Below the pieces are notes generated by a model that was not told where the DNA came from, did not search any database, and saw only the letters and a program-made list of their open reading frames with translations. From NCBI GenBank assembly GCA_949825065.1, contig OX463838.1, positions 7,108,251-7,172,250 on the forward strand: a stretch of DNA of 64,000 nucleotides, read 5' to 3'. This document shows, piece after piece, positions 10,701 through 21,589 of this stretch (the first letter of the stretch is position 1; the number at the start of each line of letters is the position of its first letter). The DNA comes from Odontocerum albicorne (Eukaryota > Arthropoda > Insecta > Trichoptera > Odontoceridae). A program made the translations under genes and the position numbers.

Positions 10701-11220
10701 TTGTCTTAACCATAAAACAAGGATTCAATTCATACCAGAAAAAATACTCCCTAATAATCGAATTGATTTATACCGTCCTGTTTTCACTACTAAAATAAGT
10801 TATAAATTTATTTATATACTAGTACTTGGAATGAAATTATTCAAGACACGAAAATCTAAAGGGATATATAAATTGTCCATTTAATATGATATTTTATTAT
10901 TAATTTGCCATCTTCGTCTTCTGACATTAGCGATCGATCAGTCTTGATAAAATATATATGTTGCGGTATGGAACAGTTCCTCAACTAACTTGATACAACC
11001 ACTCTATTAGCGGAAGTTGCCTAACTAAGACAAATGACTTTTACCGATTCCGTGTTGACTCTTAATTTTGACTGATATTAAATTTAGGAAGTGGTATATT
11101 TTTCCTCTCAATATATGATCCAGAATGGCAATCTTTCGTCATTTTAGTATTTAAAGATTTGCATTCTACAGTTGCTCGACGCAACATCTCTGAGATTGAG
11201 ATGCGATGAAATCAAGAAAT
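10701..11220. other. no gene seen
   Basis: AT-rich sequence without a recognised element or open frame. Confidence 0.55.
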
Positions 11221-11223
11221 TAT

Positions 11224-11810
11224 ATTTATTTATTTATTTATTTAACACTTTTATTGCAATACAATCTGGCGGGCTTATTGCCAGGCGGCAATCTCTTCCA
11301 ATCAACCAGTCAAAAGTAAATGAAGCAAGTTACGTGGTCGCATAAATCATTCAAATGACTATCCATCCCCACGAAATCCATAAACATATACGTGAGAACA
11401 TGCCCACAAACCCCACAAAGACGGACAATCACCCGAACACTATTTTTCATATAAAGTGAGATATCATCAATCAAAAGGAAAGAAAAGGATGGTGGAGAGG
11501 AAAGGAAAAGAAAAATCAGGAATGAAACACGTTATTTTACTGACTAGAAATTAAGAGTTTTTTCAGTCGCTTCTTAAAGCATGCCAAGGACGGAGCGAGT
11601 CTTATATTGGTTTGTAACTGATTCCAGAGTCTCACTGCATGGACAGTAAAGGACGACGTGAAAAAAGAAGAGCGGTGAACTGGAAAGGCCAATAAACAAT
11701 CTCTGTTTGAGCGTAGCGCTAATCCATGATTGGAAAGACGCTGAAAATTTTCGGCGAGATAAGAGGGTGCGGCGGGACAGTTAAGGATATTATACTATTC
11801 TAGGCACTGT
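11224..11810 (-). mobile_element. LINE family 1, 5'-truncated copy A (3' end of RT ORF plus tail)
   Basis: Read on the minus strand, the last part of a LINE reverse-transcriptase ORF is still open: NCPAAPSYLAENFQRLSNHG, then FFTSSFTVHAVRLWNQLQTN, then CFKKRLKKLLISSQ and stop. The xSFTVxAxRLWNxL and xxFKKRLKKLL segments are typical of the extreme C-terminus of Jockey/CR1-type LINE polyproteins. A 3' UTR follows, then GGTTGGAAGAGATTGCCGCC, and a (TAAA)n tail at 11224-11245. Copies B-E lie at 17380, 24001, 33041 and 42246. No catalytic RT domain survives. Confidence 0.85.
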
Positions 11811-12323
11811 TCGAATGAATACTGGCTTAGTTAGCAATTGTGATCAACATGATCTAATTGCTTATGAATATTTGTATGATTAAACAAAGGTTTTAGACGA
11901 ATAAAGGAAGAATCTTTAATTTTAACGCATATTTAAATTTCTCGAAATATTTTTTATCCCTGAATAGCCATTTTTCGTATCAAATATTATAAAAAACACA
12001 ATACTAAGTGCAGGATTCACGTACTTGACTTTGTTGCCATCAGAAAAGACTGTGTAAGTTAATTTGTATATCCTAGTGCATATATAGCTATCAATAATAG
12101 TGGAATCAAACCCTGAGTGCCCTTGAATATATAATCTGATCTTTAAACAGCGGTTTATAATTGTCCTTATTTTTATAATTAAATTGATTAATTTATCTCT
12201 CATTCATTTATATGTATGGTGTCTTCCGACATATCAAAGTCAGTAATACTGACGTATTGGCTGGGAGAGAATATTGTCTTAAATCTCATTAATAGCGTCT
12301 TCGGGCTAAAAACCAATATCATG
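11811..12323. other. no gene seen
   Basis: AT-rich. The minus-strand frame at 11922-12203 shows no recognisable motif. Confidence 0.5.
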
Positions 12324-12325
12324 TA

Positions 12326-12866
12326 AAGGGTCTTTCAAATTGAGTGTTTTTTTTTTGTTCTTGGATAAAACACAGATGGCGTCCCAAATTTACCTGGGTC
12401 TTGTAGCATTTGAGAAGTGTAATGTATGACATTTATAAAAATGAAGCCGTCTACAGTATAACGCGTTCAAATTGTTGAATTATTATGTATTGTAATCTCC
12501 GGAAACGGTGATGTTAATTGGCCATCAACATCATTTGATCTGACAACGTTGGACTATTTTCTCTGAGGTTACGTGAAAAATTAGGTCTATACAAATGACC
12601 TCCAATCAATTCCTGAGCTGAAGGACGAAATTATTCACGTTTATGGGGAGTTAGAACCGCAATTATACCAAAATGTCATCGAAATTTTTGACAAAAGAGT
12701 GGACATCTGTGGAGCTGTAAGAGGTGGACATTTGGCGGATATTGTTTTTTTTGTGTTTAAATGTCATACATTATATTTCAATAACCAATAAATAGTTTTT
12801 GGAAATCAAAGTAAATTGTGTGTTTTATTTAACAATTAAAAAAACCGCTCAATTTGAAAGACCCTT
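12326..12866 (+). mobile_element. internally deleted Tc1/mariner-superfamily element
   Basis: The ends are inverted repeats (AAGGGTCTTTCAAATTGAGT left; the complement of CGCTCAATTTGAAAGACCCT right), with TA on both sides (12324-12325 and 12867-12868). The 541-bp interior keeps both ends of a transposase gene on the plus strand. A start at 12441 reads MKPSTV-RVQIVEL. The C-terminal quarter reads GDVNWP, then DLTTLDYFL-GYVK, then LKDEIIHVYGELEPQLYQNV and GGHLADIVF. The D of LTTLDYFL is the last catalytic aspartate. Two in-frame stops (TGA for the usual Trp, and TAG) and loss of the centre make it defective. The motifs differ from the two mariner lineages elsewhere in the window. Confidence 0.9.
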
Positions 12867-12911
12867 TATAAACACTCAGTGACGCGCGGTTTAAAAATAT
12901 TGAACCTACTG

Positions 12912-13110
12912 ATTGTAATTTATTTTTATCAAACACTGTTTATTCTACTTTTTTGTGATGGTATAACCCTACCGGTTTCAAGGCTTTCACCTCATCCGAT
13001 GAGGTAGGGTTATACCGTCACAAAAAAAGTGGAATAAACAGTGTTTGATAAAAATAAATTTCAATGTCTTTAAACCTCCACAACGTTAATGCCTTAACTA
13101 TAAACAACAT
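12912..13110. mobile_element. PLE palindrome with shortened centre
   Basis: Two inverted termini: the left arm is complete to the CACCTCATC position, the right arm starts inside GATGAGG and resumes at TAGGGTTATACCGTCACAAA. The ribozyme-like core is lost from the right arm. Outer flanks (TTATCAAACACTGTTTATT and TAATGCCTTAACTATAAAC) are intact. Confidence 0.85.
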
Positions 13111-13286
13111 ATGAACCTACTGAGTAATACAGGGGATTTATTCACGGTACTACCTAGCAGTATGAGAAGAGTTCAGAAATATATTATTTGAAATGAATAA
13201 TACTAAATTAAACCCACATTATGTAGCTAAGAATTTCGTATAATGTGGAGAATAATAAAAAACACCGGAGTTAAGTCGGAGTGCAC

Positions 13287-13374
13287 GGTTCGTTATATTA
13301 CGTTCGTTATATTACGTTCGTTATATTACGTTCGTTATATTACGTTCGTTATATTACGTTCGTTATATTACATT
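13287..13374. repeat. 14-bp minisatellite, six copies
   Basis: CGTTATATTACGTT is repeated without change at 13291, 13305, 13319, 13333 and 13347; a sixth copy at 13361 ends ACATT. Confidence 0.95.
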
Positions 13375-14053
13375 AAAAGGTGAAGCGATAACAATTCTCA
13401 TGCATCCCTAACGCACATATTTATTGTTACCAGGTGAACCTCCTCAACTGGGTCCAATTAGAACTAGACCAGACAGAGTAAATCTAACGTCTTACCAACT
13501 TGACCACAAAAGTGATATCGTTATTAATTAAACTGAATCGAATAAGCTTCTTAAAAAATATAACGTTGAAGATCAAATAATTTTAAGCACGTAACATTTT
13601 TATTTTATTTTCTGTTTTACTTCATATATCAATTTCAAGTCAAATAATATTAACCAACTCCTGTTACCAACTTGGGTGAAAATTTCAGTTGCTTAAAATG
13701 TAAGCCTTGAACCAACTTTTTGACTTGCTCAGTTTTTCTCGCAAACAAAATTTCCCCGTCAGATTCTCCAAGTATAAAACTTACCTTCAACACTTTCTAA
13801 ACTCCGAATAACTTTGCAAAAGGAATGTGATTCTGGCAAACTTTTACCAATTTATTCATAAGACGGAATTCACTCTTTTGTCTGAGCTATAGGCTCATTT
13901 ATCCTGTCTTCATTAGTGATTTTCACTCATTGAAACCAAAATATTCTTTTGACGTTTCAATTTAATATTCAATAGTTTTAATTAAATAAGAGCTGAATCT
14001 CAATTATCCATCATTACATACATTTATCGATAAAAAACTCTTTCATACATGTA
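13375..14053. other. no gene; possible tRNA-derived fragment at 13432-13507
   Basis: On the minus strand TGTGGTCAAGTTGGTAAGAC resembles a tRNA A box (13486-13507), followed by a weak B box near 13455; a decayed SINE head is possible. The remainder is AT-rich with no recognised feature. Confidence 0.4.
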
Positions 14054-14422
14054 CGAGGGTCATCCAGAAACTAAGGTTACAAGGGTTTTTGAGACAGGGG
14101 GAAATTTTTTGTTTCAAAGTTGGTCCACTTGGCGTGTAGGGGGGATCCTAACAGTCAGTTTGTTTGGTCCCGCGTGTTTGTCGGCCATTTTGTTCAGTCA
14201 CAGTAATTTTTTTCCGATGGAGAGGTCGTCGCGCGCTCCCGCCAACTCTCGCCCGTGCATGACCCGCGCGGTCATCAGTTTTTTTACTTTGTAGAACAAT
14301 ACCGCCGCGAATATCCATCGGAAGCTCGTGGAAGTTTATGGTAGTGATGTGATGAGTCGACAACATGTCACGAAGTGGGTCAGGTTGTTAAGAGAAGGCC
14401 GTACTGATACTAATAATCAACA
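14054..14422 (+). mobile_element. 5' fragment of a third mariner lineage
   Basis: It begins after TA (14052-14053) with CGAGGGTCATCCAGAAACTA, a mariner-type terminus distinct from those at 1 and 2.8 kb. A coding start at 14217 reads MERSSRAPANSRPCMTRAVI, hits TAG at 14292-14294, and continues in the same frame as NNTAANIHRKLVEVYGSDVM and SRQHVTKWVRLLREGRTD. This is the N-terminal helix-turn-helix region of a mariner transposase (pattern AAxIHRxLVEVYGxxVMSRQHVxKWxRLxxEGRTD). The element stops abruptly at the SINE-like sequence from 14423; the catalytic domain and the other terminus are absent. Confidence 0.85.
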
Positions 14423-14490
14423 GGAATCGAACCCGACTCCCCGGGTTGGAAGAAGTCAAGCGCTTTAACAACTGACTATGGAAGTCGTGC
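14423..14490 (-). mobile_element. tRNA-derived SINE head
   Basis: On the minus strand an A-box-like AGTTGTTAAAGCGCTTGACT precedes GGGTTCGATTCC, a perfect B-box match. Only the tRNA-like head is evident. Confidence 0.55.
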
Positions 14491-14526
14491 AATTGATATT
14501 CAACAGGATTTTTGTTATTTATATTT

Positions 14527-14705
14527 TAGGCATTAACACTGTGGAGGTTTTAAAGGTAATTGTAATTTGTTAAGTATTTTTATAACTTTATGTAACAAAT
14601 TAGTCTTCTTTGTGCTCCCCTGATGATAAGATGAAAACCTTGACCGGTAAAGTTATATCGTTTTATAAATTGAAATAAACAGTATTGGATTTAACAATTT
14701 ACAAG
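14527..14705 (+). mobile_element. decayed PLE terminus
   Basis: It keeps the outer flank (GGCATTAACACTGTGGAGGT), a core variant CTCCCCTGATGATAAGATGA with CCTTGACCGGTAAAGTTATA, and part of the tail (AAATAAACAGTATTGGATTT). Strongly diverged from the other termini. Confidence 0.65.
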
Positions 14706-15055
14706 GTTTTTTGTGCTGTTTCGTAGCAAAAGTCATTTAAAAAGTGCTAGACAATCCAAGATTGCTGCAAATATCATATACTATATGTACGTAGCTTCCA
14801 TACAATTTTTTCTTCAGTAAAATTTCTGGCGCTTCTGAGTGGGTGAGTATATTTTGTGATATATCTACGAGTATATAGGAAAGTCTTTCGTCATACACAT
14901 TATTGCAGACTTAAAAATTAAATTAATTCTTATGTTTTAGATCAAGTTTAAATTTTACCCATACTGTCAAATAATTCATGCACAAAAATTTTCATGCAAA
15001 CCATCACGACAGCTTCATGTTGGGTTAAGCAGAAAAAAAAGCGTATTATTATTGA
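14706..15055. other. no gene seen
   Basis: AT-rich sequence; nothing recognised. Confidence 0.5.
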
Positions 15056-15330
15056 AAACTATCACGACATCCTAATTTCCTAATTTCACCTCATTCACAT
15101 CCATACATTATCTCATACAGTTCCTTCAGATCCTCTAAATCTTAATCTCTCTTTATTTAACATTTCAATAAACTGGGTTCCCCCATACTGTTGTTGATCT
15201 TCTACTTCACATCTTCACCCACTCACACTTACATTGTATTCATCACTCATTCTTTCAACGTGCTCAAGTCACGTCAATTGGCTCTTACTACCCTAACTTA
15301 AGACATCAGTTTTAAGCTTATATTCGTCCT
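15056..15330 (-). mobile_element. LINE family 2 C-terminal remnant (copy 1)
   Basis: On the minus strand a frame reads HVERMSDEYNVSVSG and, with frame changes and stops, an arginine-rich region and a VWM-MR-like end. This follows the pattern seen at 44 kb and 62.9 kb (FGHVERM, RxRGRPRK, NDIL, RCMNVKEA), the C-terminal extension of RTE-type LINE polyproteins. Heavily decayed. Confidence 0.55.
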
Positions 15331-16257
15331 TAAATAATAATAAAATTTCTTATTCGTGTCTTCTAGTGTCTTCCATTGGCACATCACAAATTATTTATTT
15401 TTATCTCACTCCTTTCACTAATTTTCCACGATCACATTTCCCTATCATACACAAATGTTGGTACTGATACGCTGTAATGAATCATCATTTCAACAGATTT
15501 TTATTTCATATTATGATATAAAGTAAACATAATTTTATCAACATTTTTTTTCTGAATAACATTCAAAACTTTACGATTTTAAACTCTCTTTAAGTTTACA
15601 ACAACTGTATTTCTTTTTTATTGTTCACTTATTTTTTCAAATTATTCTGTATTACGCTTGAACTCCAGATTTAATGAACGCTCACCTATTTCTGTATACT
15701 TCTTTAATCCTTAATTACGGCAAGAACCCTCGTTAAAGGCTGTATTGATCCCCCTCACACAATAATAGTTAAGTATGCGAACTAAATAACACCGTAACTG
15801 TAAAATTCCGCGGCTATTAATCCAAGTAGATGTTTTAGAAAGACTGTAAATCACGAGTTAACGCAAATTATAATCCATCACGCTTTGTCATTATCTCAAT
15901 TTTATGGGCTTGTGTATTTAAAAAAGTAACCATTATGATAATTTTGCTTCGTGAAATTCGTTAGATGAAAAAATCTTTTATAATGACTTTCCACAACGGA
16001 GTACTGGTACTCACTTTGATAAACTGAAATGAAACGTGTACAAAGAAAAAGACTGAAAAGAACCAAATAAATATTGTGGAAGTATATTCACTGAGAAATA
16101 ATAAATAGAATTACAATGTTTGGTTAAATTCGAAACGAAATGATAAGGGATGAATGTCAACTTAAGGGTAATGTTTTAAATACGATGAATATGAGTACTG
16201 TGAGATGGTTTGGATACGCAATAAATAAATGGCTAGCAAAATAATTACACAATGTTT
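15331..16257. other. no gene seen
   Basis: AT-rich sequence with no recognised element or long open frame. Confidence 0.55.
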
Positions 16258-16900
16258 AGTGTAATTGATTTTTATCAAACACTGTCCATTCCACTTTTTT
16301 GTGACAGGGGAGCATAAACAAGACTAAATGCTGTTCGAACTGGTACCGATATACACGCTTCAACGGTTGGGGCTGAGGGGTGAGGGAGGCATGGGACGAT
16401 TTCGGCCAAGAGCAGAGAGATTTTTGGGATATGACTGTTTACCAGATGTTCGGATCGATGTACTGACTTAGAAATTTCTAGGGCCTCTAATCTGTCCAAT
16501 TTATTTCCGTTACTACTGATATGTAAGAATTTGGCATCATCGATAGAAAAAGTATGGTTTTCACGGTGACAATGATTAGCCATTTCAGAATTAATTAGAG
16601 GATTTGTTAAGGCGGATTTGTGTTCACGAAATCTCTTTTCAAAAGATCTTCCTGTCTTTCCTATATAGAAATTATCACAGTCACCACATAAAAGTTTATA
16701 CACACCACTGTTGCTAAGTATTCCATTTTTGCCTTTCCCATTAAATAAGAGTTTCCGGAGATTAAAATTTGTGTAAAAAGCTGGATTTATGTGACTTGGA
16801 ATATTTTGGTTATTTTGTATGATATATTTTTTATAAATAGGACTTTGCTCCATTTATAGGTATGCTTATAGGTGTCGTTAAATATATAATATTTTATAAG
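16258..16900 (-). mobile_element. Penelope-like element, 5'-truncated, with shortened 3' terminus
   Basis: A PLE fragment on the minus strand: the endonuclease coding region (16275-16853) followed by the 3' terminus at 16258-16312. Compared with other termini, the segment from GAAGATGAGG through TTATACC is missing: CTCCCCT is joined directly to GTCACAAAAAAGTGG, a loss of about 41 bp that removes nearly all of the ribozyme-like core. The reverse-transcriptase domain upstream is not recognisable. Confidence 0.85.
16275..16853 (-). CDS. GIY-YIG endonuclease domain of a Penelope-like retroelement
   Basis: In PLEs this C-terminal domain nicks target DNA for reverse transcription. The 192-codon frame starts at an internal Met and so is a truncated polyprotein. 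Residues 1-50 read like the RT-endonuclease linker (NFNLRKLLFNGKGKNG). Then comes SNSGVYKLLCGDC (the GIY strand with two cysteines), FYIGKTGRSFEKRFREHK (the YIG strand and catalytic Arg), a His-rich stretch NHCHRENHTF, and KLDRLEALEISKSVH with the metal-binding Glu. Two cysteines between the GIY and YIG strands are typical of Penelope-type nucleases. The last about 25 codons run into the 3' terminus and may not be native, since the 34-kb copy stops earlier. Intact as a domain, but lacking RT it cannot move itself. Confidence 0.88.
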   Translation of the reverse strand: MEQSPIYKKYIIQNNQNIPSHINPAFYTNFNLRKLLFNGKGKNGILSNSGVYKLLCGDCDNFYIGKTGRSFEKRFREHKSALTNPLINSEMANHCHRENHTFSIDDAKFLHISSNGNKLDRLEALEISKSVHRSEHLVNSHIPKISLLLAEIVPCLPHPSAPTVEACISVPVRTAFSLVYAPLSQKSGMDSV

Positions 16901-16999
16901 TTTCTTTTTTGTTTTGTTTTTTAAAAGTGAATCAATGAGGTTTCCAGGATATTATTTGTAGCTATTTTTTTATGGACAATGTTTATGTTACTGGTAAAC

Positions 17000-17095
17000 G
17001 TGTTGGAGGAAAATCGAGGAATCTGTTGTTGGATCAAGTAAATGACATATTGAAAAAAGGAATTATAAAAAGTCGTACGAGTTCTATTAGAAGTT
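17000..17095 (+). mobile_element. short Gypsy-like reverse-transcriptase fragment
   Basis: One plus-strand frame reads RNLLLDQVNDILKKGIIKSR followed by TSSIRS and a stop. This resembles the start of the RT domain in Gypsy/Ty3 elements (xxQVxxxLxKGIIxxSxSP). Only about 30 residues, so a chance resemblance cannot be excluded. Confidence 0.35.
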
Positions 17096-17379
17096 GAATG
17101 GGTGTATAGTATGTGTTGCGATAGGGAATTCTTGCGTTTTGATCTTTCTGCCTATCCCGATAGCAAGACAACGTGATGCTATGTATTTATGTATGTACAC
17201 GTGTGTAGAACAATTGTTTTGTATAACAATTTCGTTGTATACAGTATAACCTGGCGCGCGTTGTATACAGTATAACTGAGAAGCAGGTGTCTTACCAACT
17301 AGGGCACGGAGGTTGTCATTCAATGTCACAAACAAATAATGAAGTAAAATACGCCTGAATCATTCCTTTGAGTTAATAA
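17096..17379. other. short duplications and a tRNA A-box-like site
   Basis: GTTGTATACAGTATAAC occurs twice (about 17233 and 17259). On the minus strand GTGCCCTAGTTGGTAAGACA (about 17288-17307) looks like a tRNA A box, possibly a SINE head. Confidence 0.4.
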
Positions 17380-17716
17380 AAACATGCTTTAAGAATTCTT
17401 AGTCAGTAAAATAACGTGTTTCATTCCTGATTTTTATTTTCCTTTCTTCTCCACCATCCCTTTCTTTCCTTTTGATTGACGATATCTCACTTTATATGAA
17501 AAATAATATTCGGGTGATTGTCCGTCTTTGTGGGGTTCGTGGGCATGTGCTCACGTATATGGTTATGGATTTCATGGGGATGGATAGTCATTTGAATGAT
17601 TTATGCGACCACGTAACTTGCTTCATTTACTGTTGTCTGCTTGGTTGGAAGCGATTGCCACCTGGCAATAAGCAGCCAGATTGTATTTGCAATAAAAATG
17701 TAAATAAATAAATAAA
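17380..17716 (+). mobile_element. LINE family 1, copy B
   Basis: It begins in the last codons of the RT ORF (CATGCTTTAAGAA) with a small deletion, then carries the full 3' UTR (including GGGTGATTGTCCGTCTTTGT), the tail GGTTGGAAGCGATTGCCACC and the ending (TAAA)n. A 79-codon frame across the UTR (17472-17711) is not conserved in other copies and is not a gene. Confidence 0.85.
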
Positions 17717-18203
17717 AACCTATCAAATAAATATTCATACCCTGAATCTAAAAGGTCCTATTATATTCATTTTGTGATGTCATGAGAATTGTTTTTTTTT
17801 TTTTAATTAAATCAATAATATATGGGTTCTCTGTATTCACCACTGTTTTACTTATTAAGCTCACAGCTGGTTTGAACGTCATTTGTCTTCATCCTTTGGT
17901 GATAAGGAACTTAATTAATTGTTTCAATTATACCCCTATAATGGTCATTGATTAAAACAAAAAAAAAACAGTAAGTAGTTAGTTAGAAGAAGACATGATA
18001 GAGTCAAGAAGTTGGTGATTGAATGGGAAGCACCAAGTTGAGGAGATCACTTTAACTTAAATTGACTTGATTATTTATAATAATGAGAACTTATTATTCA
18101 CCATTTGTAATGTAGCATGATTATGAACAACGAAATATTCTGGTTAGTTTACAAGATAGCTGTAAGCTTTTGGAAACGTTGAAGCATGAATATTTAAAAC
18201 ATA
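17717..18203. other. no gene seen
   Basis: AT-rich, no recognised element. Confidence 0.55.
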
Positions 18204-18378
18204 TTATTTATAGTAAGGGCATTAACGTTGTGGATATTTAAAGACATAGTAATTTGTTTGATCAAACACTGTTTATTCCACTTAATGTAACGGTATAACC
18301 CTACTGGTTTCGAGGCTTTCACCTCATCGTTATAAAAAGTGGAGAATATACACAGTGTTTGATAAAAACAAATAAAAA
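18204..18378. mobile_element. PLE palindrome, right arm mostly lost
   Basis: The left arm is nearly complete: GGCATTAACGTTGTGGATAT, ATCAAACACTGTTTATTCC, CGGTATAACCCTACTGGTTT, CTTTCACCTCATC. The right arm then keeps only GTTATAAAAAGTGGAGAATA and the outer GTGTTTGATAAAA. Confidence 0.8.
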
Positions 18379-18479
18379 AAAAATATATGTTGTCGTGCGA
18401 ATGAACGAATGGATTAATGAATTTCAGTAAGCCGGAACCGAATGGTCGACGGAATTCAGTTTTGATTGAACTCTCCCAA

Positions 18480-18568
18480 TGAGCTTTGAAACCGGTAAGG
18501 TTATACCGTTATACAAAGTGGATCAGTGTTTGATAAAACAAATTACAAAATCTTTAAAACGTTATTAA
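18480..18568 (+). mobile_element. partial PLE terminus
   Basis: GAGCTTTGAAACCGGTAAGG, TTATACCGTTATACAAAGTG and CAGTGTTTGATAAAACAAAT are present; the stretch before GAAACC is lost. Confidence 0.75.
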
Positions 18569-18820
18569 GAAACACTACCAAATGGATAATGTTTATTCCA
18601 TTGAGTTTTCGGTACCAAAATGATCCTTTGCTATGCTTAGTTGGGATTTTATTTGTCATTGATAGTGTCAAATATGCAAGTCAAAATGGTTCCAGATGTG
18701 CAACCTGACAATTTGACTCGAAACTAGTTTAAAATCTTTAATTTCGGTATCGGAATCATCAATTATCGATTATGCAACGTGTTTTCAGAAGGAGGCAACA
18801 TAGATTACCCTATATTCTCA

Positions 18821-19095
18821 TCAATCATGTGCTGCCCAGAGCATGTAGTCCAAATGTTCAAACAGAGCTATGTATGGAATTATTGTGGAATTCATTCTCT
18901 GTACGTGTTGGTACCAGTATCGTCGTCCCCATCTGACCACATCTTGGACCTCACAGACCTCTCGGATTGTGGTGTTCCTTACACGATCACGCAAAGTCTT
19001 CCCAGCAATAGCGCGCAGAGTTCTCATTTCTGTTGTCCTTAGCATACGTTTTGTCCTGACGTACAGGCCGTGTATACAATTTTAAGTATGGTATG
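18821..19095 (-). mobile_element. LINE fragment, RT C-terminal region
   Basis: A minus-strand frame of 74 codons reads LRTTEMRTLRAIAGKTLRDR, then VRNTTIREVCEVQDVVRWGR and WYQHVQRMN. This TxxMRxLRxIxGKTxxDRxRNxxIRE...WxxHVxRM pattern is common to the region after the reverse transcriptase in RTE/R1-like LINEs. GC content is higher than the surroundings. No stop within the matched block, but both ends are truncated. Confidence 0.72.
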
Positions 19096-20115
19096 TTATG
19101 TCTGACAACGGCTTAATGGGAATACGGGTAATAAATATTATTAAATTATTTATATTATCTTATAAGGATATAATAAATATAAAGATCCTGCTAACGCAAG
19201 AGATAGCAGCGAATTCTAAACGTATACGATCATATTGAAATAGAGCCTGATAGGTTTTTTTTAGACAATGTGCGAATAGTTGTAAGAATCCAATGTGAAT
19301 CTCAAAATTTTGAATATTTTAAGATAATAAAAAAAGAAGGAAATTTTATATTTTATGTTTTTTATTTTTTCGAATGTCATTTTAATTAAAAAAGTGGTTT
19401 TACCCAAAGGCTTCTTACCATTACAATATGAGTTTGTGGTCTTGGCATTTACGTTAACTTTCTGTTTCATTTAACTTTCTATTCACTTATACCGAACTTT
19501 TGTCGTATGAGATGATTCAGGTATGTTGAAAATAGCATATGTATGTTAAGTACTTTTAATATCATACTAAAATACATTAGTAAATTTTTACCATATATAA
19601 AAAAGGAGTAAACTCAAAGTATGCATAGCAGGTTTTCGATATATTAGAAAGAAAATAAACAATAACTTCTTAAACTGTCAATTTTGAACGCCACTTAATA
19701 CCACCACCTTCTTAAGCTTCCTCTTGACTTTTTTTTAAATATTTTTAATATGCCAATAATACTAAGTTAAATGTTCAATTGGATTGACTTTAAGTAATCT
19801 ACTTTTTAAACTGCAATACGTAAATTGTCATTCCATCGTTATTATTTTAACAAAATAGTTAGGTAAATATTGTCATATTTTTGTTAACCTTCCTTCCCCT
19901 ATAAATTAAAAAAACGTTTTCATCAAGATTAAAATACATGATGAAATATATCAAATTGATCTCATAAACACTACAACCAATGAAAAGTGACTTAATGAAT
20001 TGTCGTTTTATGAAAATAAAAAACGTCCACTTTTTTTCAGTCAAACAACATTTTCATAAAAAATTTCGGCGCGCTTTCATAAAGTATATCCACCCTTAAT
20101 TTATGACACAAGAAT
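19096..20115. other. no gene seen
   Basis: AT-rich. Frames at 19261-19470 and 19859-20044 (minus) are Lys/Phe/Ile-rich, low-complexity translations without motifs. Confidence 0.55.
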
Positions 20116-20170
20116 GTCCCAGGGGAGTTTTTCTCAACCTTTTTGACATTTTGGTCCCCAGGAATGTTTT
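20116..20170 (+). mobile_element. possible single hAT-type terminus
   Basis: CAGGGGAGTTTTTCTCAACC followed by TTTTTGACATTTTGGTCCCC resembles one end of a Charlie/hAT-type element. No matching inverted end was found within 1 kb, so it is an orphan end at best. Confidence 0.35.
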
Positions 20171-20944
20171 TATTTTTTTCATTTTACAAACATTTGTAAA
20201 AATTGAACATGCGTGACAGGATCACTGGAGCACGAATGAAATATACATTTTATTAAAAATGAATATATATCAGTTTTATTTTCATGTTCCGTTCTTCCTG
20301 TGATTGATGTTAAATTAATTGATTTTTCATTTTGAAGTATACTTTTTTCAAGTGGATACTGTTATTTGAGGTTGATTCCTCTTGAATTACCACATTTATC
20401 GTTATCAAAATTAAACTCATATATTCTCCTTCCTGTCAAAGGGGTTTTCTTAGTATGATATGTTTTTAGCTCCAACATATTTAATGTTCTTCTGAGAGGT
20501 TAAAAGTAAATAATTTATGGATAAAAACTCTTTAATATAAGATGTTAAATATTTCAAAGATTTATTTAAAGTGGTAATGGAAGTAACTTTGGCACTACCA
20601 AATGTTTCTACGAAGGTCAATTAGCACGTTTCTCGGTGTAAGGTTCTACAAAAGCGATGGTTATTTAAATTTTGTATTAATTATATTTTCATTGCATACT
20701 CGTACAATATGTAATACCAAGTGGTAATCTATTCTTACCAAACGGAAAAATATCGAGGAATACATTAATTGAAATCAAACCAAATTGAAACCCTTGAATA
20801 AAAATTGAGTTCCAACGGGAATCGAATCGGCCTTTCTTGGGTCGGCTAAGCAAATACATAGGTAATGAATGTTGTAGATTTGGATAAATTTCAGGTTACT
20901 AGTGAGATTTTAGTAAACATATTAAAAAAATATCTTTTTCTTAT
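20171..20944. other. no gene; decayed SINE head at 20808-20865
   Basis: On the minus strand GCCGATTCGATTCCCGTTGG is a good tRNA B box, with an A-box-like stretch (TGCTTAGCCGACCCAAG) before it, similar to the SINE heads at 8.65 and 34.6 kb. The rest shows nothing. Confidence 0.45.
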
Positions 20945-20947
20945 TAA

Positions 20948-21562
20948 CCCTTCCTTCCCTGTGATGTGTAACTAGTACACATTGCTTTTAAACACTTTAA
21001 TATGTCTATAAATATAGTAAATACTGGGTTCAGATTTTAGGTATTCCTCCATAATACATTTACGCATTGAATGACAAAAATAATATTAATAATACGAGTA
21101 ATTAGCACTTATCGGCCGTATCAGAGATACTTCGTGAAAATCGGGAATAAATTCACCAATACAATCAAACGTGTGCCAGTGTGTGACGTAGGTACATTAT
21201 TTCTAAAAAAACCGCTATGGGTGAGGAAACGACGATATTCACGTCTCACTTTCACTCTACTTCGGTATATGGGAACGCTAGAAATAGAATCTCAGTTCAC
21301 TCGCTTCTCTCGCTTCAGTAGCTTTCGGGCATCCATTTGAGGTGGTCGCTTCGCCCGTTTTGTAAACGTCGGCCGATGTTTTTGTCATGTTTTCAGCAAT
21401 TAAATTTCAATAATTATCACTTTTGACTTCAAATTTATTTAATTTAAGCGATTAGCTATGAATATTCTGATTTTTTTTCGATTTTAAATAGCTCATTTTT
21501 ACGTGTGTTTTGAATACACAGCACCGAAACGCGCTGATTTTTTAAACTTAGGAAGGGAAAGG
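20948..21562. mobile_element. TTAA-flanked element, subfamily I (copy 1)
   Basis: TTAA at 20944-20947 and 21563-21566. The left end is CCCTTCCTTCCCTGTGATGT and the right end, complemented, CCTTTCCCTTCCTAAG. It is the inverse-orientation relative of 58193-58779, sharing TAACTAGTACACAT near one end and CGGTGCTGTGTATTC near the other. Inside is a GC-richer patch (about 21180-21370) with an 89-codon frame that has no recognised transposase motif. Confidence 0.88.
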
Positions 21563-21589
21563 TTAAATTGAGATAACTAACACTGAGTA

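Noticed and set aside
11220..11245. Independent TTTA microsatellite
   Set aside because: It is the (TAAA)n tail of LINE copy A on the minus strand.
17472..17711. Plus-strand ORF of 79 codons, with a similar one at 24416-24634
   Set aside because: Both lie in the LINE family 1 3' UTR, downstream of the RT stop; not conserved as protein.
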